From Brevundimonas sp. UBA5713 (GTDB lineage: Bacteria > Pseudomonadota > Alphaproteobacteria > Caulobacterales > Caulobacteraceae), in the NCBI RefSeq assembly GCF_002419815.1, contig NZ_DIGV01000004.1, positions 1-30,715 on the forward strand: a stretch of 30,715 nt of DNA, in the 5' to 3' direction. Made by a program: the position numbers and the translations under genes. Of the stretch, positions 14,675 to 23,042 are shown in pieces. Each line of letters opens with the position of its first letter. The first letter of the stretch is position 1. The notes under the pieces are model-generated. The model made no database searches, was not told where the DNA came from, and worked only from the letters and a program-made list of their open reading frames with translations.

Positions 14675-15587
14675 TCCCAGCCGATACCCCCGACAAAGCC
14701 CCGTTGTCGAGGGGCTGGTCTGTCGAAGGCAGGGTACCAATACGTCGTAGGCCGTCGGCACGGTTGGCGGTCGTCTCGGTGGGAGAGGTTGCCACCGACT
14801 CGGCTTCTGCGGCTTCTACGGCTTCAGCCTCGGCGGCTGCGCCCTTGGGGCTTGCGGTTGGAGCGGCCTTCGGGGGCGCAGCGGGTTTGGCCTTCGGCTC
14901 GGTGATAAAGGTCATGGAGGCGGTGGCGAACCGGCCCTGCGGATTGGGGAGGATGGCGGCAAAGCCCTCCACCTTGCCCGGCAAAACCGGCGGTCCGTCG
15001 ATGCGGATAATCTTGTGATCGATCTCGCGTCCCGCATTGTCGAGGATGGAGATGCGGATCGGCGGGGCGACGATTTCATGGTCGCGAATATTGCGCACGG
15101 CACCCGAGACCACCACGCGACTGGTGTCATGGGCGGCATAGCGGGCGTTCTCGGCCTCGAATTCCAGACCCACGGCGTTGGTGTGGATACCCACCGCCTT
15201 ATAGGCTGTAGCCAGTCCGGGCACGCGGGCGACAATGCTGTCCCGCCAGATATAGGCAGACAACAGAACCGCCATGATCAGAACGATCAGCAGGCCCCAG
15301 GCCAGACCCTGACGGACAGCTTCGCGCGCACGACGGCGTTCCTGCTCGCGGGCGCGGAAGGCTTGGGGCAGGGGTGGTGGCGTGGCGGGGTCTTCGTTCA
15401 GCGGCGCATCCAGCGGCGAGGCCGGAGCCACGGCTGCGGCCACCTCGGCCAGGTCCAGAGGCGCGTCTTCGCTGACCGCGCGCCAGTCATGACCGCAGGA
15501 TTTACAGCGCACACGCCGTCCGTTCGGACCAATTGCGGTGTCCGGAACGAAATAGCTGGTGGCGCAGGCGGGGCAGGTCAGTATCAT
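14667..15587 (-). CDS. MJ0042-type zinc-ribbon membrane protein with DUF3426 domain
   Basis: The 306-aa protein opens with a zinc ribbon, CPAC (Cys5, Cys8) and CKSC (Cys28, Cys31), in the MJ0042 finger pattern MILTCPACATSYFVPD. An acidic/Pro linker and a basic stretch lead to one membrane helix (about 95-114). The following domain matches DUF3426 in its pattern SGAVRNIRDHEIVAPPIRISILDN. The last 80 residues are Ala/Glu/Thr-rich and probably disordered. In alphaproteobacteria this gene commonly lies next to ftsE-ftsX, from which it diverges here with a 74-base gap. Its function is unknown; a cytoplasmic metal-binding head linked to a periplasmic domain would fit a sensor or assembly role, but that is inference. 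It overlaps hpt by 8 bases. Confidence 0.88.
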   Translation of the reverse strand: MILTCPACATSYFVPDTAIGPNGRRVRCKSCGHDWRAVSEDAPLDLAEVAAAVAPASPLDAPLNEDPATPPPLPQAFRAREQERRRAREAVRQGLAWGLLIVLIMAVLLSAYIWRDSIVARVPGLATAYKAVGIHTNAVGLEFEAENARYAAHDTSRVVVSGAVRNIRDHEIVAPPIRISILDNAGREIDHKIIRIDGPPVLPGKVEGFAAILPNPQGRFATASMTFITEPKAKPAAPPKAAPTASPKGAAAEAEAVEAAEAESVATSPTETTANRADGLRRIGTLPSTDQPLDNGALSGVSAGNG

Positions 15588-15661
15588 GTGTGCTGACTGC
15601 GAGCCTTGTGGCCCCCTCCTGTCGAGGGCGCGCACGCCCCGGTCCAAAACGAATTAGCCCT

Positions 15662-16426
15662 ATGCCAGATCACGAGCGACGCACCCACGTGCCAGACAGA
15701 GAGATCAATACCGCGCGCCTGACGAACGTAGGGTTTGGTTATCCCGACCGACCTTCGGTGCTGCGCGATATTAACCTAACTTTGCCGCAGGGCTCTTTCC
15801 ATTTCCTTACCGGACCCTCGGGTGCAGGCAAGACGTCGCTCTTACGACTTTTGACCCTGAGCGAGCGCGCCCATGCGGGGCGAATCACCCTGTTTGGAGA
15901 AGACGTCACCCATTTGCCGCGCGCCCGCATCCCTGGCCTGCGCAGCCGCATGGGTGTGGTGTTTCAGGATTTCCGCCTGCTGGACCATTTGTCAGCCTTC
16001 GACAATGTCGCCCTGCCGTTGCGCCTGAACGGCGAGAAGCCGCGCGATTATGTAAAGGATGTGGTCGAAATGCTGCGCTGGGTCGGCTTGGGCGAGCGGA
16101 TCGAGACCTTGCCTCCGGCGCTGTCGGGCGGAGAGAAACAGCGTCTGGCCATTGCCCGTGCCGTCATCACCCGTCCGCGCCTGATCCTTGCTGATGAGCC
16201 GACAGGCAGTGTTGACAGAGCTATGGGCGAAAAGCTGATGCGTCTGTTCACCTCGCTCAACAAACTGGGGGCCACGGTGCTGATCGCCACCCACGATGAC
16301 GAGCTTGCCGGACGCTATGGCGCGGGGATGCTGCGTCTGGAGGGCGGCCATCTGTCGGACGTGACACCCATGGCCCCGCCCCAGCATCCATGGAACGGTC
16401 AGCCCGCAGAGGGGGTGGCCGGATGA
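15662..16426 (+). CDS. ftsE: Cell division ATP-binding protein FtsE
   Basis: FtsE is the ATPase of the FtsEX complex, which in many bacteria activates periplasmic peptidoglycan hydrolases at the division site. The 254-aa protein has Walker A GPSGAGKT (51-58), Q-loop VVFQDFRLL (Gln102), ABC signature LSGGEKQR (154-161), Walker B LILADEP (Asp178, Glu179) and the switch His211. It has about 14 extra N-terminal residues relative to E. coli FtsE. ATG 15662 has no strong ribosome site, but homology starts soon after it. The stop overlaps the ftsX start in ATGA. Confidence 0.96.
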   Translation: MPDHERRTHVPDREINTARLTNVGFGYPDRPSVLRDINLTLPQGSFHFLTGPSGAGKTSLLRLLTLSERAHAGRITLFGEDVTHLPRARIPGLRSRMGVVFQDFRLLDHLSAFDNVALPLRLNGEKPRDYVKDVVEMLRWVGLGERIETLPPALSGGEKQRLAIARAVITRPRLILADEPTGSVDRAMGEKLMRLFTSLNKLGATVLIATHDDELAGRYGAGMLRLEGGHLSDVTPMAPPQHPWNGQPAEGVAG

Positions 16427-17331
16427 CCCATACGCCTCCGCCTGCGGCTACCCGCCGTCGCCCTCTGCCGGTGCCGGGTGAACTTCTGCCCCGTGAACGC
16501 TGGGACCAGCGCTGGCTGGCTGCTGTGATCGGTGTGCTGTGCTTTCTGGCCTGTATCGCCGCTGTCGGGGCCTTGGCTGCCGACCGTGCCGCCCATGGCT
16601 GGGCCGGTGAGTTGCGCGGAGAGGCCACTGTACAGGTGCGTCCGCGCGTCGACGAAACCGGACCGACCTCTGCCGCCCGCGCCGCCGAGACGCTGGCGGG
16701 CGTCGACGGTGTAGACGAAGCCCACGCCATGGACCGCAAGGAGGCCGAGGCCCTGCTGCGCCCGTGGGTGGGTGAGGCGGCTCTGCCGGACCTGCCGCTG
16801 CCCTATCTGGTGGTGGTCAAACTGTCAGCCGACAATCCCGCAACCCCGCAAGCGCTGTCCAGCGCCTTGGCCGAAGCAGGCCTTGATGCCAGCGTGGACG
16901 ACCACAGCCTGTGGCGCGGCGAGGTGGAAAGTGCGGCGGGCATGGTGACAGCCTTGGCCATTGCCGCCTTTGTCCTGATTGCCGGAGCCACGGCGGCGGT
17001 GATCGCCTATGCCACCCGCGCGGGGATGACCGCCCAGTCGTCCATCATTGAGACCCTCAGCCTGAATGGTGCCTCTGACCGCCATATCGCAGGCCTCTAT
17101 CAGGCCCTGTTCGGCAAGCTGGCACTGGTGGCGGGTGCGGCAGGAGCCGTCGTGGCCGCTCTGGTGATGGGGCTGCTACGGGTGATCGGCGGACAGTCGG
17201 GCGTGACGCCTGCGCTGCCGGTATGGTTCTCCGATCTTTCCGTGCTGGTGGTCTGTCCTTTGCTGGCGGCGGGGACAGCCGTGCTGGCCGCACGTCTGAC
17301 GGCACTGGCGAAGCTGTCAGGTCGTGGCTAG
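16423..17331 (+). CDS. ftsX: Cell division permease-like protein FtsX
   Basis: FtsX is the membrane partner of FtsE. The 302-aa protein has a Pro/Arg-rich cytoplasmic N-terminus (1-30) and a first membrane helix (about 32-52). A periplasmic domain of about 110 residues follows, then three more helices in the C-terminal half, the standard four-helix FtsX plan. The stretch IETLSLNGASDRHIAGLYQ between helices 2 and 3 is the usual coupling region. The start ATG 16423 overlaps the ftsE stop by 4 bases, so the pair is translationally coupled. The periplasmic loop is divergent in this family and I cannot predict its partner. Confidence 0.94.
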   Translation: MTHTPPPAATRRRPLPVPGELLPRERWDQRWLAAVIGVLCFLACIAAVGALAADRAAHGWAGELRGEATVQVRPRVDETGPTSAARAAETLAGVDGVDEAHAMDRKEAEALLRPWVGEAALPDLPLPYLVVVKLSADNPATPQALSSALAEAGLDASVDDHSLWRGEVESAAGMVTALAIAAFVLIAGATAAVIAYATRAGMTAQSSIIETLSLNGASDRHIAGLYQALFGKLALVAGAAGAVVAALVMGLLRVIGGQSGVTPALPVWFSDLSVLVVCPLLAAGTAVLAARLTALAKLSGRG

Positions 17332-17340
17332 GTAGGGGCG

Positions 17341-17979
17341 ATGAAGTTTCTGACCCTGATCGCGGCGGTGGCCATCATGTGGCTGGTCGGCCTGTTCGTG
17401 TTCGCCGGACGGGTTCATGACCTGACGCCTGCGCCCGAGCCGGCGCGCGCCGATGCCATTGTGGCCCTGACCGGTCCCTCCGCCGATCGCGTCAACATGG
17501 GTATTCGCCTGCTGGAGCTGGACAAGGGAGATCGCCTGCTGATCTCGGGCGTCAACCGCGAGGTTCGCCGCCGCGAACTGCGCGCCCTGACTCCGGGCTC
17601 CAGCAAGCTGTTCAACTGCTGCGTCGATCTGGGTTTCGAGGCCGAGGACACGGTCGGCAATGCCAGCGAAATCGCCGAGTGGGCCCGCGCGCGCGGTTAT
17701 CGCAGCCTGATCGTGGTGACCTCCGACTATCACATGCCGCGCTCCCTGTTGGAGATCCGCAGCGCCCTGCCGGGGGTCAAGCTGACGCCCTATGCGGTGC
17801 GTACCCCCTCTTTGGGACAGCCGGACTGGTGGCGCGTTTCCGTCAGCGCACGGCGCATGACGCTAGAGTATATGAAATATCTTGCCGTGCTGGGGCGCGA
17901 GGCCCTGCATCGCGTGCAAGGCAAACATCCTGAACGACCGGCCGAGGCTCTGCCTCCCGCCGTCGACGCCAAGGCCTGA
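17341..17979 (+). CDS. YdcF/SanA-like DUF218 membrane protein
   Basis: The 212-aa protein has one N-terminal membrane helix (about 3-22). A DUF218 (YdcF/ElyC/SanA) domain follows with the signature pieces ADAIVALTG (near 36-44), GDRLLISGV, NASEIAEWARARGYRSLIVVTSDYHMPRS and the downstream Ala/Leu-rich region. Family members are linked to envelope homeostasis and undecaprenyl-phosphate or vancomycin-barrier phenotypes, but the reaction is unknown. The ATG at 17341 follows ftsX by 9 bases with TAGGTAGGGG upstream, so it is part of the ftsEX operon. The C-terminal 25 residues are Pro/Ala-rich and probably disordered. Confidence 0.88.
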   Translation: MKFLTLIAAVAIMWLVGLFVFAGRVHDLTPAPEPARADAIVALTGPSADRVNMGIRLLELDKGDRLLISGVNREVRRRELRALTPGSSKLFNCCVDLGFEAEDTVGNASEIAEWARARGYRSLIVVTSDYHMPRSLLEIRSALPGVKLTPYAVRTPSLGQPDWWRVSVSARRMTLEYMKYLAVLGREALHRVQGKHPERPAEALPPAVDAKA

Positions 17980-17984
17980 CCTGA

Positions 17985-18695
17985 ATGAATACCATCCGCT
18001 CGCTGCTGTTTTCGCTGTGGCTTTATCTGTCCATGCCCATTTGCGCGATCGGCCTTTCGCCTGCGCTGCTGATGTCGCATGGACCGGCCATGGGCGTGAT
18101 CAGGATATGGGCACGCATGGTGCTGTTCGGCTTGCGCTGGATCATGGGCGTAAAGGTCGAGGTGCGCGGGCTGGAGCATCGCCCGACGGGCGGGGCGCTG
18201 GTCGCTGCCAAACACCAGAGCATGCTGGATGTGGTGGCCCCGTTCACCTTCCTCGATGACCCTTGCTTCGTCCTGAAAAAAGAACTGATGCCGCTGCCGT
18301 TCTTCGGTTGGTTCGCATGGAAGACGAAGATGATCCCGGTGGATCGTGCCGCGCATGCCAAGGCGCTGAAGGACATGGTCAAACACACGCGTGACCGTCT
18401 GGCCGATGGCCGCCAGATCATGATCTTTCCCGAGGGTACTCGCACCCAGCCGGGCGTGCCGGGGGACTATAAACCGGGCGTGGCGGCCATTTATCGCGAT
18501 GTGGAAACCGCCTGTCATCTGATCGCGACCAACTCCGGCCAGCACTGGCCAGCGAAAGGCATGACGGGCTTCAAACCGGGCCTGGTCGTGTTCGAGTTCC
18601 TGCCGCCGGTCGAGGCCGGGCTCAAGCGCGGCGAGATGATGAAACAGATGGAAGAGCGGATCGAAACCGCCTCGGTCGCCCTTTTGAAGACATAA
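17985..18695 (+). CDS. plsC: 1-acyl-sn-glycerol-3-phosphate acyltransferase
   Basis: PlsC acylates lysophosphatidic acid to phosphatidic acid at the inner membrane, a step of phospholipid synthesis. The 236-aa protein has an N-terminal hydrophobic region (5-30), the catalytic HxxxxD motif in KHQSMLD (His77, Asp82), a second block KKELMPLPFFGW, and FPEGTR (148-153). All are standard for the family. It follows the YdcF gene by 5 bases, so ftsE-ftsX-ydcF-plsC reads as one operon. A homologous acyltransferase with another acceptor cannot be excluded. Confidence 0.92.
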   Translation: MNTIRSLLFSLWLYLSMPICAIGLSPALLMSHGPAMGVIRIWARMVLFGLRWIMGVKVEVRGLEHRPTGGALVAAKHQSMLDVVAPFTFLDDPCFVLKKELMPLPFFGWFAWKTKMIPVDRAAHAKALKDMVKHTRDRLADGRQIMIFPEGTRTQPGVPGDYKPGVAAIYRDVETACHLIATNSGQHWPAKGMTGFKPGLVVFEFLPPVEAGLKRGEMMKQMEERIETASVALLKT

Positions 18696-18763
18696 ATCTA
18701 CGTTTTTGAAAATGGTAACTGAACCCGTGTCGAAAGATACGGTCCCCCCTTCAGGAGCTATGC

Positions 18764-19543
18764 ATGCACCGTCACCTCGTCGCACTGGCCTTTGCGGCCG
18801 GCACCCTTATGGCTGGATCAGCCATGGCCCAGTCGCAGCCTTATGAATCCGTAGAGGAACCCAAGACCTGGAAGGTCGACGTGGGCGGCGGTTTCGTGCG
18901 TGGCTTCAGTGCGACAGGCGACAGTTCCAAGGATGTGAACTGGACCTTCTGGGGATCGGCCTCCTATCGCGACATCGTCTATGCCAACGGTCTGGACGGT
19001 ATCGGCTGGAACGCGATCAAGACCGATGACTTCCGCGCTGGTGTGCAACTGCGCCCGCGCTTTGCGGCCGGTGATATCGAAGGCTTTGACCGCCCCGAGC
19101 TGGGTGGCGATGCCACCGTCTATGCTTTCAAGCGCCTGCCGGGGAATGTGGTGGTCGGTGGCCGCCTGTCGCAGGATGTGACCGGCGATGACGCGGGCAT
19201 GGTGTGGAACGTTCAGGCCGGCCACCAGCGCGTTACGCCGGTGGGTCTGCTGCAGCTGATGGGCTATGCCCGCGGTGGCGATTCCGACCGCCTGAACCGC
19301 TATTTCGGTGTGACAGCTGAAGAGGCCGCCCGCACTGACTATGCCGCGTTTCAGGGCGACGGCGGCATCTCGGCGGCAGGGGCTTCGGCCTTCCTCGCCG
19401 TGCCGATCGGCGACCGCTACGGTGTCGGTGCCTTCGTCAACTATGAGCAGTATCTGGGCGATACCCGCAACAGTCCGCTGCTGGAAGATGACTATACCTG
19501 GCGCGCGGGCCTGATTGGCGTCGTCCGCTTCAACGGCATGTAA
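18764..19543 (+). CDS. MipA/OmpV-family outer membrane protein
   Basis: The 259-aa protein has a classic signal peptide (cleavage after AMA near residue 22). The mature sequence alternates polar and hydrophobic residues, with many Gly and aromatic residues, as in a beta-barrel. The segment NRYFGVTAEEAARTDYAAF and the later YEQYLGDTRNSPL and terminal aromatic GVVRF agree with the MipA/OmpV family (MipA is a scaffold for murein enzymes in E. coli; OmpV is an outer membrane protein). ATG 18764 has AGGAG 5 bases upstream. A 68-base gap from plsC makes a separate promoter possible, though I see no convincing one. It ends at a terminator shared with hisC. Confidence 0.87.
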   Translation: MHRHLVALAFAAGTLMAGSAMAQSQPYESVEEPKTWKVDVGGGFVRGFSATGDSSKDVNWTFWGSASYRDIVYANGLDGIGWNAIKTDDFRAGVQLRPRFAAGDIEGFDRPELGGDATVYAFKRLPGNVVVGGRLSQDVTGDDAGMVWNVQAGHQRVTPVGLLQLMGYARGGDSDRLNRYFGVTAEEAARTDYAAFQGDGGISAAGASAFLAVPIGDRYGVGAFVNYEQYLGDTRNSPLLEDDYTWRAGLIGVVRFNGM

Positions 19544-19547
19544 AACC

Positions 19548-19581
19548 AAAACGCCGCGCCCCTTCCGGAGCGCGGCGTTTT
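19548..19581. terminator. Bidirectional terminator between mipA-like gene and hisC
   Basis: A 12-bp stem (19548-19559 with 19570-19581) is flanked by A and T runs. The loop (CCCTTCCGGA) can itself pair a little. It lies 4 bases after the plus-strand stop and 21 bases beyond the hisC stop. Confidence 0.87.
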
Positions 19582-19602
19582 TCTTAACACGCAAAGCTTG
19601 CC

Positions 19603-20706
19603 TTAGCGGCTGGCGGCGAACTCGCTGATGGCATCGATGACGGCGCGGTTCTGGTCGGCGGTGCCGATGGTGATGCGCAGGCCCTGTGGAAGGCCATAGC
19701 CGCCCACGCCGCGGACAATAATGCCCTTCTTGTTCAGATAGTCGCTGGCGGCATTGGCTTCTGCCCCGTCAGCAAACAGCACCAGCACGAAATTGCCTGC
19801 CGACGGCAGGACGTCATAGCCAAAGCCCTTGATGGTCTGGGTCAGGCGCGGACGCCATTCCAGCACCAGTTCGCGGGAGGCCTCCTGATGTTCCAGATCG
19901 TTGACGGCTGCCACAGCAGCGGCAAGGCCGGGTACCGAGACATTGAACGGCAGGCGGATGCGGTCCATCGCATCGACCACGTCCTTGGGCGCATAGCCAA
20001 AGCCGATGCGTAGCCCGCCCAGGCCGTGAATCTTGGAAAAGGTGCGGGTGACAACAATGTTGCTGGCCGTGCGCGCCAGTTCAAAGGCGCTTTCATACTC
20101 CGGCTCGACCACGAACTCGGCATAGGCCTCATCGACCACCAGCAGAATATGCGGCGGCAGGGCGGCGTGCAAGCGACGGATTTCCTCGGCGGTGTTCCAG
20201 CTGCCGGTCGGGTTCGACGGGTTCGACACGTAGACGATCTTGGTGCGGTCATCGACCTGCTCCAGCAGGGCGTCGACCTCGGCCTTATAGTTCGGCTCGG
20301 GGGCCAGCTTGACCTCGGCCTCGCAGCCCATGGCCGAGATACGATAGGCGAGGAAGCCGTACTGGCCGGTGACGATGTTGTCGCCTGCGCTCAGATAGGT
20401 CTGGTTCAGGAGGGCGAACACCTCGTCCGAACCATTGCCGAAGATCAGGCGCTCTTCTTCCAGACCGTGGTGGGCGGCGACAGCGGCTCGCAGCTTGTCG
20501 GCGCGGCCATCGGGATAGATGTGGATCTTCTCCAGCACGGAGGCGAAGGCTTCGCGGGCCTTGGCACCGGCGCCCAGCGCGTTCTCGTTCGACGACAGCT
20601 TCATCGGCTCGGCCACGCCGTCCAGCGCGCCCTTGCCGCCCACATAGGGGGCGATGTCGAGGATGCCGGGTTTGGGCGTAGGGGCAGCCTTGGATGCGTC
20701 AGTCAT
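19603..20706 (-). CDS. hisC: Histidinol-phosphate aminotransferase
   Basis: HisC transfers an amino group to imidazole-acetol phosphate in histidine synthesis, and many family members also serve phenylalanine and tyrosine synthesis. The 367-aa protein is a class-II type fold-I aminotransferase: LSSNENALG (38-46), NPTG (165-168), VDEAYAEF (Asp192), the PLP Lys225 in TFSKIHGLGGLRIGFG, and the C-terminal Arg in LPQGLRITIG. The ATG at 20706 has GAGGA about 9 bases upstream. Its upstream neighbour looks chorismate-mutase-like, which suggests that this copy may act in aromatic amino acid synthesis as well as, or instead of, histidine synthesis. That is inferred from context. Confidence 0.92.
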   Translation of the reverse strand: MTDASKAAPTPKPGILDIAPYVGGKGALDGVAEPMKLSSNENALGAGAKAREAFASVLEKIHIYPDGRADKLRAAVAAHHGLEEERLIFGNGSDEVFALLNQTYLSAGDNIVTGQYGFLAYRISAMGCEAEVKLAPEPNYKAEVDALLEQVDDRTKIVYVSNPSNPTGSWNTAEEIRRLHAALPPHILLVVDEAYAEFVVEPEYESAFELARTASNIVVTRTFSKIHGLGGLRIGFGYAPKDVVDAMDRIRLPFNVSVPGLAAAVAAVNDLEHQEASRELVLEWRPRLTQTIKGFGYDVLPSAGNFVLVLFADGAEANAASDYLNKKGIIVRGVGGYGLPQGLRITIGTADQNRAVIDAISEFAASR

Positions 20707-20740
20707 GGAGCGTTCCTCGCAGTCTTTTTATAGGGTCGTC

Positions 20741-21421
20741 TTAAAATACCGGCGCGGCACCGATGACGCCGCGCAATTCTCCCGGTGCGGCGTTCAGCCG
20801 TTCGTCTTCTGCCTGCACATAGCCATTCAGGGCAAACAGCTTCAAGCCTGGGGCGCTGGCCAGAAGGCCTGCGGCCAGCCCCGTACGCGACAGGGTCTCG
20901 ACGATGGCTTCCTCGGCCATGGCGCTGTCGGTGACCCAATAGGTGCGGTCATCGCCGGTAGGGCCGGTGCTCTCGCCGGAGATCAGCAGGGCACGCGGGC
21001 GGGCATGGGCATCGTCGGGCAGGGCGGCGATGACGCGCAACTCCGGCATGCCCAGCAGCTTGCCCCACCATGGTTTCTGGCCCACGTCGATCAGGGCGCG
21101 GGCTCCTTGGCGGGCGGCTTGCAGAGCCTGATCGGCATCCGGCACCGCGCGGGCAAACGGGCCCCATCGGTCGGCTGCCAAAAGCTGGGATACCCCACCG
21201 CAGGCGCAAAGCGGACGGCTCAGCCCCACTTCCATCCGGCCCATAACGGCGCGCACGGCGGCGCGCTGGGCCACGGGCAGGGTGCGGAGCAGATCACGTA
21301 AGGCGATGGCATCGGCATCGGGGGTCGGGCGCGGACCGGCGCTCAGGCGCGCGGCCACCGCATCGGCAATGGCTTTTTCAAGCGCGCGCAGGTGCGGGTG
21401 GTCTTGAGGTTCGGTCAGCAT
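20741..21421 (-). CDS. Chorismate-mutase-like protein, AroQ part degenerate
   Basis: I do not recognise this 226-aa protein with certainty. Its first 75 residues are helical and could match an AroQ chorismate mutase domain (LRALEKAIADAVAARL at 11-26, then RAVMGRMEVGLS). The C-terminal half, ALIDVGQKPWW, then VIAALP and STGPTGDDRTYWV, resembles the extra domain of chorismate mutases I recall from Caulobacterales and Rhodospirillales. The usual AroQ catalytic pattern is not clear: the segment holding the conserved Lys and Asp-x-x-Arg-Glu seems replaced by a Pro-rich loop (PRPTPDADA). It could be a catalytically dead or regulatory paralogue. It overlaps the DUF2125 stop by one base (TGATG) and sits 34 bases before hisC, suggesting co-expression. 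Confidence 0.55.
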   Translation of the reverse strand: MLTEPQDHPHLRALEKAIADAVAARLSAGPRPTPDADAIALRDLLRTLPVAQRAAVRAVMGRMEVGLSRPLCACGGVSQLLAADRWGPFARAVPDADQALQAARQGARALIDVGQKPWWGKLLGMPELRVIAALPDDAHARPRALLISGESTGPTGDDRTYWVTDSAMAEEAIVETLSRTGLAAGLLASAPGLKLFALNGYVQAEDERLNAAPGELRGVIGAAPVF

Positions 21422-22506
21422 CAGAACAACTGCGGGGCCGGAGCCAGCGCAAACGGGCCCAGATAGGTGCGGCCATTGCGGAACAGGACGCTCAGTTCGA
21501 TGTTCTGGCCATCTTCGCCCTGACCGCCTTGGGGGCTGGCGGCAGCGGCATGGGCCGCGGCGGCACGGTCCATGGGCGTGCCCGACTGGGCACCGGCCAG
21601 ACCGACGATGGCGGCCAGCGGTTTTTCAGCCTTGAAATGGACCTCGCCTTCCAGCTGGCCCTTGTCGGAGGCTGTCAGCTGGGGGCTGGTCAGCAGCGCG
21701 TGGCTGATACCGGCGCGCATTTCGCCGCGCACGGTGGTGAACTTGCCGCCGGACGCCGTCCATGCGGCCAACAAACCGGCCTCGGTTGCCGGTTGGCGCA
21801 GCGCACTGGCTTTTTCGATCACGGCCTCGACCTGAAGGGTCAGATCGCCGCTCTGGGCAAAGCCCTCCACCGGACCGCCCGTGCGGCCCTTGGCCTCGAC
21901 CAGACGGAACAGGACATCGACATCGTCCTGGGCTTGAGGGGCGGTGCCCACATCGACGCTCGCCCCCACATGCGGGCGCATATAGAGCTGGATCAGCTTG
22001 GCGTTCGCCAGAGGAAAGGGCTGTGCGCCTTCGGCAGGCATAAAAACCGGAGCCACCATTTCCATCGCCACATTGGGCCAGCGCTGACGAAGGCCGGTCA
22101 GGCTCATACGGATGGCCTCGCCACTGACGGTGGTCTCGCCCTTTTCAGCCCGCACCAGGGTTAGCCCCTGCGTGGCACCGATCACCCAGCGGGTCGGATT
22201 ATAGCTGTTGGCCTCGGCGGCCATCTCTGGCGCACGCAGGCCGTGGCCGGACGGGGCGACGACCTGAAGATTTTGCAGCGAAATGCGGGCATGGGCGGGC
22301 CAGCCCGAGGCACTCATGTGGTCATAGCTGACCGTCCAGCCGGAGGCTTCCAACTGGCTCAGGCGCGTGCGCAGCTGGGATTGGACCTCATGCGTCAGGT
22401 ATAACCACCAGCCCGTCCAGAGGACCAGACCGATACCCACCAGAATAAAGGGAATGAACAGGCCCTTGCGGCTGTGGCGCGGCTTTTCGACAGAGGTTTG
22501 GCTCAT
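21421..22506 (-). CDS. DUF2125 membrane-anchored protein
   Basis: The 361-aa protein has an N-terminal membrane helix (about 15-33) and a large periplasmic part rich in beta structure, with GWTVSYDHMSASGWPAHARISLQNLQV near 51-77, typical of DUF2125 proteins of alphaproteobacteria. Its pattern recalls AsmA-like or bridge-like envelope proteins, but no function is established. A low-complexity Ala/Gln/Gly stretch lies near residues 309-330. ATG 22506 has only AGAGAA upstream, and a -10-like TATAGA ends 7 bases before it, so a leaderless transcript is possible. DUF2125 genes are commonly near hisC and aromatic synthesis genes, as here. Confidence 0.85.
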   Translation of the reverse strand: MSQTSVEKPRHSRKGLFIPFILVGIGLVLWTGWWLYLTHEVQSQLRTRLSQLEASGWTVSYDHMSASGWPAHARISLQNLQVVAPSGHGLRAPEMAAEANSYNPTRWVIGATQGLTLVRAEKGETTVSGEAIRMSLTGLRQRWPNVAMEMVAPVFMPAEGAQPFPLANAKLIQLYMRPHVGASVDVGTAPQAQDDVDVLFRLVEAKGRTGGPVEGFAQSGDLTLQVEAVIEKASALRQPATEAGLLAAWTASGGKFTTVRGEMRAGISHALLTSPQLTASDKGQLEGEVHFKAEKPLAAIVGLAGAQSGTPMDRAAAAHAAAASPQGGQGEDGQNIELSVLFRNGRTYLGPFALAPAPQLF

Positions 22507-22513
22507 GGTGTTC

Positions 22514-22542
22514 TCTATAGACCAGCCGGTCGTGGCCGTCTT
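22514..22542 (-). promoter_or_regulatory. Possible promoter giving a leaderless DUF2125 transcript
   Basis: On the minus strand AAGACG (22542-22537) and TATAGA (22519-22514) are 17 bases apart. The -10 ends 7 bases before the ATG, which would place the start site at or next to the start codon. The -35 matches TTGACG at four of six positions. Confidence 0.33.
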
Positions 22543-22566
22543 GTGTTCCCTTAAGACCTTGTTTCG

Positions 22567-23040
22567 TCAGGCGGTCACATCGGCCACCGTGGCCGAACAG
22601 ACGCCGATGGCCGCCTGTGGCGACAGGCCCAAAAGCAGGCCGCGTTGACCGCCATTGATCAGCACGCGCTCGAACAGGGTGGCGGTTTCATCCAGCACGG
22701 TCGGGACCTGTTTGCGCTGGCCGAAGGGGCTGACCCCGCCGACCTTATAGCCGGTCAGCCGCTCGGCATCGGCGGGCTTCATCATCTCGGCGTGTTTACA
22801 GCCCAGCGCGGCGGCCAGCTTCTTCATCGCCACTTCGCAGTCGGACGGCAGGATGACACAGGCGGGTTTGCCGTCAGCCAGCACCATCAGGGTTTTGAAC
22901 ACTTCCTGCGGATCAATGCCCAGCGCCTGCGCAGCCTGAAGCCCCACGCGGGGAGCAGTGGGGTCATAGTCATAGGGGAACAGCTCGAAGCTGATCCCCG
23001 CCTTGGTCAGGGCAACAGTCGCAGGTGTGGTCTTGGCCAT
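22567..23040 (-). CDS. ybaK: Cys-tRNA(Pro)/Cys-tRNA(Cys) deacylase YbaK
   Basis: YbaK hydrolyses Cys-tRNA(Pro), correcting the mischarging made by prolyl-tRNA synthetase. The 157-aa protein fits the family in size and motifs: the conserved Lys49 in EVFKTLMV, LPSDCEVAMKKLA near 64-76, and GGVSPFG (101-107), the substrate loop signature. The ATG at 23040 lies 2 bases beyond the helicase stop, so the two are probably co-transcribed. A 60-base gap follows to the DUF2125 gene. Confidence 0.95.
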   Translation of the reverse strand: MAKTTPATVALTKAGISFELFPYDYDPTAPRVGLQAAQALGIDPQEVFKTLMVLADGKPACVILPSDCEVAMKKLAAALGCKHAEMMKPADAERLTGYKVGGVSPFGQRKQVPTVLDETATLFERVLINGGQRGLLLGLSPQAAIGVCSATVADVTA

Positions 23041-23042
23041 GA

